A stretch of 55,763 nucleotides of DNA from an uncultured Alphaproteobacteria bacterium (GTDB lineage Bacteria; Pseudomonadota; Alphaproteobacteria; Rhizobiales; Ancalomicrobiaceae). Made by a program: the position numbers and the translations under genes. A model generated the notes under the pieces. It made no database searches, was not told the origin of the DNA, and saw only the letters and a program-made list of their open reading frames with translations. Each line of letters starts with the position of its first letter. The stretch's first letter is position 1. This document shows positions 48,896 through 55,763 of the stretch, one piece after another. The stretch lies in the NCBI GenBank assembly GCA_937892955.1, contig CALBKH010000102.1, positions 1-55,763 on the forward strand, in the 5' to 3' direction.

Positions 48896-49420
48896 ATGAC
48901 CGGTGTCCTGATCGAGGTCGACGACGCGGCCGTGATCGATGCTCTGGCGCGGCTCGGCGCCGCCGGCGACAACCCGCACGGCTTTCTGGAGAACATCGGC
49001 GAGATCCTCCTGAAGTCGACCCGGGAGCGCTTCCGCACCGAGACCGATCCCGAGGGAAAACCCTGGGCACCGCTGAACCCGCTCTATGCGGCGGGAAAGA
49101 AGGCAGGGACCAAGATCCTCGAGGCATCCGGGCAACTCGCGTCCACCATCGTCTACCAGATAGCCGAGTCGGCGCTCGTCGTCGGCACCAACCGGCCACA
49201 TGCCCGCGTCCACCAGTTCGGCGCCACCATCGTTCCCAAGAGCGGGGCGGCGCTGGTCTTCTCCATGGGTGGCGAGACGATCCGCGCCAAATCGGTGACG
49301 GTGCCGGCGCGACCTTTCCTCGGCGTCTCGACCGAGGATCGGGAAAGGATCGTCGAGTTCGCCGACGATTTCTTTGCGGACCTCGCAGGAGGCGCAGGGG
49401 GCGCGGCGCCAGGAAGATGA
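48896..49420 (+). CDS. Phage virion morphogenesis protein (Mu G-like)
   Basis: A 174-residue protein of the phage virion morphogenesis family (Mu gp31/P2 S-like). KSTRERFRTETDPEGKPWAP, LYAAGKKAGTKILEASGQLA, NRPHARVHQFGATI and VPARPFLGVS are all typical. The role is in head or tail completion. GAGGTGCAAG precedes ATG 48896. The 115 bases before it hold nothing I can assign. Confidence 0.9.
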   Translation: MTGVLIEVDDAAVIDALARLGAAGDNPHGFLENIGEILLKSTRERFRTETDPEGKPWAPLNPLYAAGKKAGTKILEASGQLASTIVYQIAESALVVGTNRPHARVHQFGATIVPKSGAALVFSMGGETIRAKSVTVPARPFLGVSTEDRERIVEFADDFFADLAGGAGGAAPGR

Positions 49421-49446
49421 GTGGGAGCTAGGCGGAAGGGGGAGAG

Positions 49447-49519
49447 AGCCCGCGTACGGGCTTCGAAACCGCTTCTAAGATGCCATCGGACCTCGATCCG
49501 ATCCCCACTGGTCGGATCG
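49447..49519. other. Two hairpins before the protease gene
   Basis: AGCCCG-CGTA-CGGGCT at 49447-49462 and CGATCCGA/TCGGATCG (10-base loop) at 49494-49519 lie in the 204-base gap between the morphogenesis and protease genes. They may end the upstream late transcript before the next promoter. Confidence 0.45.
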
Positions 49520-49572
49520 GCCGCAGGGAGATAGACTCCCGGCTGCTCCCCACATCGCGATTTCCACATCGA

Positions 49573-49592
49573 TCGCACCCCCGTGCGACAGG
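49573..49592 (+). promoter_or_regulatory. Late-promoter dyad copy 2 (before protease/scaffold)
   Basis: TCGCACCCCCGTGCGACAGG has the dyad TCGCAC-N4-GTGCGA and matches 18 of 20 bases of the sequence at 41326-41345. It is 32 bases before the protease ATG, at the place of the C-activated promoter PI in Mu. Confidence 0.65.
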
Positions 49593-49624
49593 ATTTCATG
49601 GTTCCGACCTGCGACGGTCGGGCC

Positions 49625-50779
49625 ATGACCAGACGCGCCCCCATCGACTTCGCCGAGGCGAAGCCCTTCGAGATCTTTCGCACCGGGACCCATCGGCCGA
49701 TGGTCGGTGAGGCGATCTCCTTCGCCGAGGCCGATCTCGCGGCGATCGCCGCGGCCTACGATCCGGCCTTGTCGGAAGCCCCGATCGTCGTCGGTCACCC
49801 GGCGCTCGATGCGCCCGCCTACGGCTGGATCGGCGGCCTCGCGGTCGAGAAGGACCGGCTGCTGGCGTCGCCGATCCAGGTCGACGCCGCGTTCGCCGAG
49901 ATGGTCCGCGCCGGGTCGTTCAAGAAAATCTCGGCGTCGTTCTATCGCCCCGACCAGACCGGAAACCCGAAGCCCGGGTCCTTCTACCTGCGGCACGTCG
50001 GGTTCCTCGGCGCTCAGCCGCCGGCGGTCAAGGGGCTGAAGCCGGTCGAGTTCGGCGACGACGATGCCTGCCTCACTCTCGAATTCGCCGATTGGTCGTC
50101 CGCCTCGGCGCTGCGCTCGGTCGGCCGGCTGATGCGCGGGCTGCGCGACTGGATCATCGGCAAGGACGGCGTCGACGCCGCCGATCGCGTGCTGCCCGAT
50201 TGGGAAATCGAAAGCCTCGGCGAACGGATCGCCGAGATCTCGGCCGATGCGGGCGCGCCCGTCATCGCCTACGCCGATCGAAGCGAAGAGGACCGATCGA
50301 TGACGACTGCCACCGAGCTCGAAGCGCGCCGCGCCGCGGTCGAACAACAGGAGCACGCGCTGGCGGAGCGCGCGCGCCAGCTCGATGCCCGGGCCGCCGA
50401 GTTCGCCGAGGCGCAAGCGACCCGGCGCCGGGCCGAGGACGCCTCGGTCCTCGACGCGCTGATCGCCGAAGGACGTCTGCCGGCGACGCTGCGGCCGATG
50501 GCCGATGCGCTCTTCGCGGCGACCGGTGATCTCGGCTCCGTCGATTTCGCCGAAGGAGACGGCGCCGTCGTCGCCACCGCGCCGCGCGAGCTGCTGACGC
50601 GTCTCCTGAAGGCGATCCCGCTGCCGGTCGCGCCGGGCGAGATCGCCGGCGGCGAGCCCGTCGACTTCGCCGATCCCGAAGCCGTGCGCGAGGCGATCGA
50701 GACCGAGATCTCCGAGGCCGCCGGCCGCGGCGAGACCATCACCGCCGCCCAGGCCGCGGCGCGCATCAAGGACCGTTGA
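49625..50779 (+). CDS. Head maturation protease with C-terminal scaffold (Mu I-like)
   Basis: A 384-residue protein. Residues 1-225 match the Mu I protease family: RTGTHRPMVGEAISFAEADL, APIVVGHPALDAPAYGWIGG (with the conserved His), and FKKISASFYRPDQTGNPKPG. Residues 226-384 are a coiled-coil scaffold (ELEARRAAVEQQEHALAERA). The protease cuts scaffold and head proteins in procapsid maturation. ATG 49625 is chosen as the natural family start. Confidence 0.92.
   Translation: MTRRAPIDFAEAKPFEIFRTGTHRPMVGEAISFAEADLAAIAAAYDPALSEAPIVVGHPALDAPAYGWIGGLAVEKDRLLASPIQVDAAFAEMVRAGSFKKISASFYRPDQTGNPKPGSFYLRHVGFLGAQPPAVKGLKPVEFGDDDACLTLEFADWSSASALRSVGRLMRGLRDWIIGKDGVDAADRVLPDWEIESLGERIAEISADAGAPVIAYADRSEEDRSMTTATELEARRAAVEQQEHALAERARQLDARAAEFAEAQATRRRAEDASVLDALIAEGRLPATLRPMADALFAATGDLGSVDFAEGDGAVVATAPRELLTRLLKAIPLPVAPGEIAGGEPVDFADPEAVREAIETEISEAAGRGETITAAQAAARIKDR
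50300..50779 (+). CDS. Internal-start scaffold protein (Mu Z-like)
   Basis: ATG 50300 is in frame inside the protease gene and has its own GAAGAGGA site 7 bases upstream. It gives a 159-residue product equal to the coiled-coil part. Mu makes its scaffold Z from the I gene in the same way, so both products are likely expressed. Confidence 0.7.
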   Translation: MTTATELEARRAAVEQQEHALAERARQLDARAAEFAEAQATRRRAEDASVLDALIAEGRLPATLRPMADALFAATGDLGSVDFAEGDGAVVATAPRELLTRLLKAIPLPVAPGEIAGGEPVDFADPEAVREAIETEISEAAGRGETITAAQAAARIKDR

Positions 50780-50782
50780 GCC

Positions 50783-51148
50783 ATGAACATCGTCAAGAGC
50801 TACGTCGCCTCGGCGCGTGTCGAGCACCGCCGTCTGGTCAAGTTCACCGCCGACGGCTCCGTCGCCCACGCGACCGCCGCGACCGATGCGGTGATCGGCG
50901 TCACCGACTGCCCCGGCGGCGCCGATGCCGACGCGCGGGTCGACGTCGTCCGTCTCGGCTTCGCCGACGTCGAGTTCGGCGGCGTGGTCGCCCGCGGCGC
51001 CGCCTTCACCGCCGGCGCGAACGGTACCGCCGTCGCCGCCGCTCCGGCCACCGGGGCGAACGCCTTCACCGCCGGCGTCGCCGAGGTGACCACGACCGCC
51101 GGCGACTTCATCCGCACGCTCGTCGCGCCCGGCGTGATCCAGGGCTGA
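50783..51148 (+). CDS. Capsid decoration protein, DUF2190-like
   Basis: A 121-residue, glycine/alanine/threonine-rich beta protein (VEHRRLVKFTADGSVAHATA, VIGVTDCPGGADADARVDVV, VARGAAFTAGANGTAVAA). This is the composition of DUF2190 capsid cement proteins found next to the major capsid gene in B3-type phages. It starts 4 bases after the protease stop. Confidence 0.82.
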   Translation: MNIVKSYVASARVEHRRLVKFTADGSVAHATAATDAVIGVTDCPGGADADARVDVVRLGFADVEFGGVVARGAAFTAGANGTAVAAAPATGANAFTAGVAEVTTTAGDFIRTLVAPGVIQG

Positions 51149-51185
51149 CCTCGTCCATCCGCCGCGAGGCGACAGGAGACCTTCC

Positions 51186-52121
51186 ATGACCGGTACGCCG
51201 TTCCCCATCGATCCCGTCCTCACGGGTGTGGCTCTCGCCCACAAGAACGCCGCCATGGTCGCCGACCGGGTGTTGCCCTTCGCCTCCGCGCCGATCGACA
51301 AGAGCGAGTTCAAGTGGAACAAGTTCGACTTCGACGAGGCGATCACCGTCGACAGCGACGGCCGCGTCGGCCGCAAGAGCGCGCCGGACGAGGTCGAATA
51401 CGGCATGACCGAGGCGACCGCCTCGACCGAGGATTTCGGCTTCGACGACCTGGTTCCGATCGACGACGTGACGAATGCTCCGAAGGGGTTCGATCCGCTC
51501 TCGTTCGCGACCGAGATGCTCACCGATCGGGTGCTGTTGGTGCGCGAGAAGCGCGTCGCCGGCATGGTCTTCGATCCGGCGACCTATCCGGCCGCCAACA
51601 AGCTGACGCTCTCCGGTACGTCGCAGTGGTCGGATCCCGACAGCGATCCCGCCGCGGCGATCGGCGACGCCGCCGATTCGATGGTGACCCGGCCGAACTG
51701 CATGGTCATCGGCCGTGGCGGTTGGTCGAAGCTGCGCCGTCATCCGAAGCTGCTCAAGGCGACGTCGATCTCCGGCACCGATCAGGGCGCGCTCAGCCTC
51801 GCCCAGGCGCAGGACGCGCTGGAGATCCCGGAGATCATCGTCGGTGAGGGATGGATCAACCTGCAGCGCCGCGGCCAGGCGCCTGTGCGCCAGCGTGTGT
51901 GGGGCAACCACGCCGCGCTGTTCTATCGGGCGCCGTCGATCGCCCCCAACGGCCGGGTGATGACCTTCGGCTGGACCCAGGCCTTCGGCACTCGTGTCGC
52001 CGGTCAGATCCCCGAACCCAAGATCGGCCTGCGCGGGTCGATCCGGGTTCGCTCCGGTCATTCGGTCAAGGAACTGATCTCGGCGCCGGAGGCCGGCTTC
52101 CTGTTCACCGACGTCGCCTGA
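51186..52121 (+). CDS. Major capsid protein
   Basis: A 311-residue HK97-fold type capsid protein of B3/D3112-like phages, by position and style: MVADRVLPFASAPIDKSEFK, EVEYGMTEATASTEDFGFDD, MVIGRGGWSKLRRHPKLLKA, and GRVMTFGWTQAFGTRVAGQI. A GGAGACC site precedes the ATG. A GC-rich hairpin region (GGGGC...GCCCC, about 52131-52150) follows the stop. Confidence 0.88.
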   Translation: MTGTPFPIDPVLTGVALAHKNAAMVADRVLPFASAPIDKSEFKWNKFDFDEAITVDSDGRVGRKSAPDEVEYGMTEATASTEDFGFDDLVPIDDVTNAPKGFDPLSFATEMLTDRVLLVREKRVAGMVFDPATYPAANKLTLSGTSQWSDPDSDPAAAIGDAADSMVTRPNCMVIGRGGWSKLRRHPKLLKATSISGTDQGALSLAQAQDALEIPEIIVGEGWINLQRRGQAPVRQRVWGNHAALFYRAPSIAPNGRVMTFGWTQAFGTRVAGQIPEPKIGLRGSIRVRSGHSVKELISAPEAGFLFTDVA

Positions 52122-52242
52122 CGCGCGAGACGGGGCGAAAGGGGCCCCGGAAAGCGTCGAGGTGCGGCGGCCGTGATCGCCGCGCCCACCCCTCGCGCCG
52201 GCGGAAGTCCGGCGATCCTCCTCCCGTAAGAAAGCTGACGAC

Positions 52243-52440
52243 ATGGCCGAAACGAAACCCACCGATCCCGCGGGCAAGGCCGCCTCGACCGAGCCGAAGA
52301 AGGCGAAAGGGTGGAAGGCGACGCGGCCGATCGCCCACGACGGCAAGCGCTACGCGCCCGGCGACGTCATCGCCGCCGACGCCATCACCGAGGCGCAGGC
52401 CGCCGCGTTGACGGCGAGCGGCGCGGTCGAGGCGGTGTGA
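52243..52440 (+). CDS. Small lysine-rich head-tail region protein
   Basis: A 65-residue protein with a charged N-terminus (KAASTEPKKAKGWKATRP) and a compact end (IAHDGKRYAPGDVIAADAIT). This DUF7210-like pattern is common between capsid and DUF1320 genes of Mu-like phages. Function unknown. Confidence 0.7.
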   Translation: MAETKPTDPAGKAASTEPKKAKGWKATRPIAHDGKRYAPGDVIAADAITEAQAAALTASGAVEAV

Positions 52441-52450
52441 GGGTTCAGCG

Positions 52451-52876
52451 ATGCCCTACTGCGCCCTCGCCGACCTGATCGATCGTGCCGGCGAGGCCGA
52501 GATCCTCCAGGTCGCCGACCGGGATATGGACGGCATCGCCGACCCGGCCGTGATCGACGCCGCCATCGGCTCGGCCGGCGATCAGATCGACGCCTATCTC
52601 GCCGGCCGGTTCGCCCTACCGCTCGTTCCGGTTCCGGCGATCGTCGTCACCTGGGCGGTGTCGATCGCCCGCTACCTGCTGCATCGCGACGGGGCGCCCG
52701 ATCACGTCGTCCGCGACCAACGCGACGCCCTCGCCGCGCTCAAGGATGCCGCGGCCGGCCGGCTGTCGCTGCCGTCCGTCACCGGGGCCGTTCCGGCACC
52801 CGCTTCGACGAGCGGCATCGGTGTGGCGACCGACGGCACCGTCTTCACGTCCGACCGAATGGGGGGGTTCCTCTGA
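52451..52876 (+). CDS. DUF1320 family head-tail connector (Mu gp36-like)
   Basis: A 141-residue protein with the DUF1320 pattern: YCALADLIDRAGEAEILQVA, IDAAIGSAGDQIDAYLAGRF, ISIARYLLHRD-like VSIARYLLHRDGAPDHVVRD. It probably acts at the head-tail joint. The stop TGA overlaps the next ATG. Confidence 0.92.
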   Translation: MPYCALADLIDRAGEAEILQVADRDMDGIADPAVIDAAIGSAGDQIDAYLAGRFALPLVPVPAIVVTWAVSIARYLLHRDGAPDHVVRDQRDALAALKDAAAGRLSLPSVTGAVPAPASTSGIGVATDGTVFTSDRMGGFL

Positions 52877-53307
52877 TGCTTCTCGCAGCGGTGGCCGATC
52901 GACTGAAGAGCGCAGCGACGCCGCCGTTGACGTCGATCTCCGGCGGCGAGGATCTCGCGGCGCTGGCCGAGGGCACCGCCCCCGGCGATCACGCCGCCTT
53001 CGTGCTGCCGTTCTCGAAGGTGGCGAGCCCCAACGAGCGGATGAACGGACCGCCGCTTCAGACCCTGGCCATCACGTTTCTCGTCGCGGTCTGTGTCCGC
53101 CGCCACGGCGACGCCAAGGGCGAAGCGAGGATCGCTGCGACCGATGCGATCGACGCCGCGCTCGAGGGCGCGCTCCTCGGTTGGGTGCCGCCGGGCGACC
53201 ACGACCCGGTGACCCTGGTGGGTGTGCGCTCCCAACCGGCGAAGAACGGCGTGCTCTGGCACGTCTCCACCTGGGCCACGGCCCGCACCATCGAGGGCTC
53301 GTCATGA
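52876..53307 (+). CDS. DUF1834-like tail terminator protein (Mu gp37-like)
   Basis: A 143-residue protein at the place of Mu gp37. It has PLQTLAITFLVAVCVRRHGD, a helical AATDAIDAALEGALLGWVPP, and a C-terminal strand region VTLVGVRSQPAKNGVLWHVS. It likely caps the tail tube. Overlaps the next gene by 4 bases. Confidence 0.8.
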   Translation: MLLAAVADRLKSAATPPLTSISGGEDLAALAEGTAPGDHAAFVLPFSKVASPNERMNGPPLQTLAITFLVAVCVRRHGDAKGEARIAATDAIDAALEGALLGWVPPGDHDPVTLVGVRSQPAKNGVLWHVSTWATARTIEGSS

Positions 53308-53546
53308 CCCGCAGCTTCATCCCGCCCGCCGAGGGCGGCTCCTATGTGTTCGATCCGGTGACGGGTGCCCTCGACCTGGTCGAGCGCGGTGGCACGGCGC
53401 CGTCGGCCGAGTCCGCGGTTCTGGTCGAGGGCGCGCTGGCGAGCGAACCCGCTGCGGCGACCGACGCCGCCCCCGCCGCCCCCGCCGCCCCCGCCGCCGG
53501 CGATGCCGACGCTTCCTCTCCCGTCAAGAAGATCCGGAAGGACTGA
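53304..53546 (+). CDS. Small tail-region protein with alanine/proline tail
   Basis: An 80-residue protein: a compact start (RSFIPPAEGGSYVFDPVTGA) and a low-complexity Ala/Pro stretch (about 50-70) ending in KKIRKD. Short proteins of this form precede the tail tube in B3-like phages. Function unknown. Confidence 0.7.
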   Translation: MTRSFIPPAEGGSYVFDPVTGALDLVERGGTAPSAESAVLVEGALASEPAAATDAAPAAPAAPAAGDADASSPVKKIRKD

Positions 53547-53549
53547 TCC

Positions 53550-54488
53550 ATGGCCGCGCGCAAGATGCAGAAGCTCGCCCTGCTGGCGAAGATCGAGACC
53601 ACCTACGGCACCGACGCGACGCCGACCGGCGCCGCCAACGCCATGCTGGTGAAGAACGTCACCATCACGCCGCTGGAGGGCGAGGAGATCCAGCGCGATC
53701 TCGTCATGCCGTACTTCGGCTCGCTGGGTGTCATCCTCGCCGGCACCTACGGCAAGATCGACTTCGAAGTGGAGCTGGCCGGGTCCGGCACGGCCGGCAC
53801 CGCGCCGTTCTGGGGTGTGCTGGCGCGGGCCTGCGCCATGTCGGAGACGGTGGTGGCCGCGACCTCGGTCACCTATGCGCCGGTCTCTGCCGGGCAGGAA
53901 TCGGCCACCATCTGGTGGAATCTCGACGGGACGCGCCATGTGCTGCTCGGCGCCCGGGGGACCTTCTCGCTCTCGATGGATGCGCAGAAGATCCCGACCC
54001 TCAAGTTCACCCTCACCGGCCTGCTCGGCACGGTCACCGACGTCGCCCTGCCGGCGACCACCCTGCCGACGCCGCCGAAGCCGCTGCCGCCGTCGAAGAC
54101 CAACACCCCGACCTTCAGCCTCCACAGCTACTCGGCCGTGGTCGAGGCCTTCTCGATCGATCTCGGCAACAAGGTCGAGCCGCGGCTGTTGATCGGCTCG
54201 GAATCGATCGAACACGTCGACCGGGCCGTCATCGGCTCGGCGACGGTCCAGGCCGATCAGGTCGCTGGTGTCGACTGGATGAGCAAGGCGACGGCGCGAA
54301 CCCGCGCCGCGCTGGCGGTGACCCACGGGCTCACCGCCGGCAACATCATCCAGATCGCCGCCCCGGCGGTGGAGATCGGCAAGCCGACCCACGGTTCGTC
54401 GAACAACATCCTCAACGTCACCCTGCCGCTGGTCTTCTGTCCGTCGTCCGCCTCCGGCAACGACGAGCTGTCGATCGTGGTGAAGTGA
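53550..54488 (+). CDS. Tail tube (major tail) protein
   Basis: A 312-residue siphovirus-type tail tube protein: KLALLAKIETTYGTDATPTG, GTYGKIDFEVELAGSGTAGT, APFWGVLARACAMSETV, and SLSMDAQKIPTLKFTLTGLL. No sheath gene precedes it, so the tail should be non-contractile. The ATG is 3 bases after the previous stop. Confidence 0.9.
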   Translation: MAARKMQKLALLAKIETTYGTDATPTGAANAMLVKNVTITPLEGEEIQRDLVMPYFGSLGVILAGTYGKIDFEVELAGSGTAGTAPFWGVLARACAMSETVVAATSVTYAPVSAGQESATIWWNLDGTRHVLLGARGTFSLSMDAQKIPTLKFTLTGLLGTVTDVALPATTLPTPPKPLPPSKTNTPTFSLHSYSAVVEAFSIDLGNKVEPRLLIGSESIEHVDRAVIGSATVQADQVAGVDWMSKATARTRAALAVTHGLTAGNIIQIAAPAVEIGKPTHGSSNNILNVTLPLVFCPSSASGNDELSIVVK

Positions 54489-54498
54489 GGGCGCGCCG

Positions 54499-54855
54499 AT
54501 GTTCAAGATGACGGCCGAACACCTGTTCTGGGCGCCCGTGAAGGTCGCCGTGCCCGGCGAAGCCGCACCGGCGACTTTCGAGATGCGCTTCGAAGCGCTT
54601 TCGAGCGACGAGGCGATGGCCCTGTCGGAGGCGGCGATGGCCGCCGCCGGCCGGTCGCTCGAGGCGGGCGCGGACGAGGAGATGCGACAGATCCGTCGCA
54701 TCTGTCGCGACTGGCGCGACGTCGTCGATGCCGGCGGTGCCGAGCTGCCTTTCTCCGAGGCCGCTCTCGACGAGGCCTGCCGCTGGGCGTGGGTCCGCAC
54801 CGCGATCATCCGCGGCTATATCGAGGCGGTGACGGGGGCGCGGGCGGGAAACTGA
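54499..54855 (+). CDS. Tail assembly chaperone, short form (G)
   Basis: A 118-residue protein between tail tube and tape measure, the position of the lambda G type chaperone. EMRFEALSSDEAMALSEAAM and FSEAALDEACRWAWVRTAII are helical. Its last sense codons are GCG GGA AAC followed by TGA, which places a G-GGA-AAC slippery heptamer exactly before the stop. Confidence 0.88.
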   Translation: MFKMTAEHLFWAPVKVAVPGEAAPATFEMRFEALSSDEAMALSEAAMAAAGRSLEAGADEEMRQIRRICRDWRDVVDAGGAELPFSEAALDEACRWAWVRTAIIRGYIEAVTGARAGN

Positions 54856-55232
54856 CCGCCGCCGGCCGGGCCTGGGCCTATGCCCGGACCGGCCGGGCCG
54901 ATCCCGACCGGCTGGCGGCGATCGACGCGCGGACCGTGGCCGACTGCGCCGCTCTCGGCATCGTCATCCCGGCCGACCGGCCGCAGGACGACGGCACCGT
55001 CGAGGTCTGGGCCGTCAATTGGCCGGCGTTGGCGGTGTTCGTCGATCTCGCCGACCAGTGGGAGGTGGTCGGGGTGTGGACGCGGGCGATCCACATCGGG
55101 CTGCCGGTCGAGCGGGTCGAGACGATGATCCGCCGGCACCGCATCGCCGAGGACGAGGCCGACCGGGTGTTCTTCGACGTGCTGGAGCTGGCGGCCGTGG
55201 CGCTGCCGATCCTCAACGAGGTGACCGAATGA
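54499..55232 (+). CDS. Tail assembly chaperone, -1 frameshift form (GT)
   Basis: Slipping back one base at 54852 continues translation into the -1 frame (LTAAGRAWAYARTGRADPDR onward) to the stop at 55230-55232, giving 244 residues. The added part, with VWAVNWPALAVFVDLADQWE, has no own ribosome site, overlaps the G frame, and ends on the tape measure start, as in other GT products. Confidence 0.8.
54846..54852 (+). other. Slippery heptamer for programmed -1 frameshift
   Basis: GGGAAAC lies in the correct phase (G GGA AAC) and is followed at once by TGA. A possible stimulatory hairpin CCGGGC/GCCCGG is at 54866-54887, within a very GC-rich stretch. Confidence 0.85.
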
Positions 55233-55763
55233 CGCTGCAGCTCGGGGTCCGGCTCTCCCTCGACAAGGGCAACCTCGCCGCCGGGGCGCGGGAGGCGGCG
55301 CGCGACGTCTCGTCGATCGGCGAGGCGGCGACGCGGTCGACCCGGCCGATGACGACGCTCGCCGGCGAGATCGACCGCTCTCTCCGGTCGAGTGGCCGGC
55401 CCGCCGCCGTCGCCTCGGCCGACATCGCCGCCTATGGGGCGGAGCTCGATCGGCTCCAGGCGAAATACGACCCGCTGTTCGCGGCGACCCGGACGTACCA
55501 GCAGGAGCTCGCCGAGCTGCGCCGGGCTCACGAGGTCGGGGCGATCAGCGGGCAACTCCTGATCCAGCGCGAGGCGGAGCTGAAGCTCGCCTTCGAGCGG
55601 ACGACGTCGGCCGCGGCGGCACGCGCGTCGGCGATGAAGCGGGGCGCCGAGCAGATCGTCGCCCGCCAGACCATCGTCCCCGACCGCGGCACCGATATCG
55701 CCGCCTACGGGGCGGAGCTCGATCGGCTCCAGGCGAAATACGACCCGCTGTTCGCGGCGACCC
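55229..55763 (+). CDS. Tail tape measure protein (5' part)
   Basis: The first 178 codons of the tape measure gene; the window ends inside it. It starts by overlapping the chaperone stop. The visible part is a helical, alanine-rich protein with LQAKYDPLFAATRTYQQELA then ELRRAHEVGAISGQLL, typical of tape measure proteins, whose length sets tail length. A 70-base repeat (55421-55490 and 55694-55763) gives a repeat period of 91 residues. Confidence 0.85.
   Translation, partial: MTLQLGVRLSLDKGNLAAGAREAARDVSSIGEAATRSTRPMTTLAGEIDRSLRSSGRPAAVASADIAAYGAELDRLQAKYDPLFAATRTYQQELAELRRAHEVGAISGQLLIQREAELKLAFERTTSAAAARASAMKRGAEQIVARQTIVPDRGTDIAAYGAELDRLQAKYDPLFAAT
55421..55763 (+). repeat. Near-identical 70-base direct repeat in the tape measure gene
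   Basis: 55421-55490 and 55694-55763 differ by two bases, both silent (GAC/GAT, TAT/TAC). The second copy is cut by the window edge and may continue. Period 273 bases, in frame. Confidence 0.9.

Larger units (their letters stand above)
26771..55763 (+). mobile_element. Mu-like transposable siphovirus prophage (left and central part)
   Basis: The gene order repressor, Ner-like protein, transposase A, ATPase B, DUF3164, GemA, Mor-like activator, lysis, DUF2730, gp26-like, DUF3486, terminase, DUF935, Mu F-like, virion morphogenesis, protease/scaffold, DUF2190, capsid, DUF1320, DUF1834, tail tube, tail chaperone and tape measure is diagnostic of transposable phages. No sheath gene lies between capsid and tail tube, which suggests a non-contractile tail as in B3, D3112 and RcapMu. 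All core genes seen are intact. The left boundary is a candidate only, and the right end lies beyond the window. Confidence 0.95.

Noticed and set aside
49475..51565. 696-codon minus-strand frame opposite protease, decoration and capsid genes
   Set aside because: Antisense to strongly supported head genes; Gly/Arg/Asp-rich without motifs.
53550..54855. Contractile tail (myovirus) assignment for the prophage
   Set aside because: No sheath gene is seen between the DUF1834-like gene and the tape measure; a single tube protein suggests a siphovirus.
1..55763. CRISPR arrays, tRNA or rRNA genes
   Set aside because: No regularly spaced repeats and no tRNA-like cloverleaf or rRNA sequence were noticed in either strand.

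Overview
The window is high-GC DNA with dense, operon-like packing. Its gene content (gamma-carbonic anhydrase, DUF3126, MopJ-like PAS_5 protein, CZB chemoreceptor, SUF-type NifU_N protein next to folE-hisI) points to an alphaproteobacterium, most likely of the Hyphomicrobiales. That assignment rests on gene content and style, not on a database search.

Bases 1 to about 26.5 kb are host chromosome. From left to right they hold: the ribosomal protein operon rplM-rpsI; a PaaI thioesterase and an enoyl-CoA hydratase; an A/T-rich islet (about 3.0-4.45 kb) with one gene that joins a ClpX-type zinc finger to a class III nucleotide cyclase; thrS and yidD; a MESH1/SpoT-like HD hydrolase; a NifU_N scaffold; folE and hisI; a patatin-like phospholipase; CBS, rhomboid, PAS and PilZ proteins; gamma-carbonic anhydrase; a soluble CZB chemoreceptor; small conserved proteins; cysE; a second enoyl-CoA hydratase; an alpha/beta hydrolase; a CHCC zinc-finger protein; an FAD monooxygenase; a CinA-type molybdopterin-domain protein; gpt; and a secreted von Willebrand A protein. 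Most of these genes are separated by strong GC hairpins that look like terminators.

From about 26.8 kb to the right edge lies the left and central part of a transposable (Mu-like) prophage. The order is that of Mu: leftward repressor, operator, Ner-like HTH, transposase A, ATPase B, a long run of small early genes, DUF3164, GemA, a middle region with Rha-like and Mor/C-like regulators, a lysis cassette, DUF2730, gp26-like, small and large terminase, DUF935 portal, Mu F-like head protein, virion morphogenesis protein, protease/scaffold, decoration protein, major capsid, DUF1320, DUF1834, tail tube, frameshifted tail assembly chaperone, and the start of the tape measure gene, which is cut by the window edge. 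A tail tube with no sheath gene suggests a siphovirus of the B3/D3112/RcapMu type. The prophage looks intact as far as it is visible.

Several control signals can be read directly: a nested palindrome in the repressor/ner operator; a three-copy motif in front of the middle genes; a shared 16-base dyad (TCGCAC-N4-GTGCGA) in front of both the lysis operon and the protease gene, matching where Mu places its C-activated promoters Plys and PI; an internal start for a scaffold protein; and a GGGAAAC slippery heptamer abutting the stop codon of the tail chaperone. Candidates for cargo functions are a small membrane protein behind the repressor, an opposite-strand gene in the early region, and an unrecognised gene after gemA.
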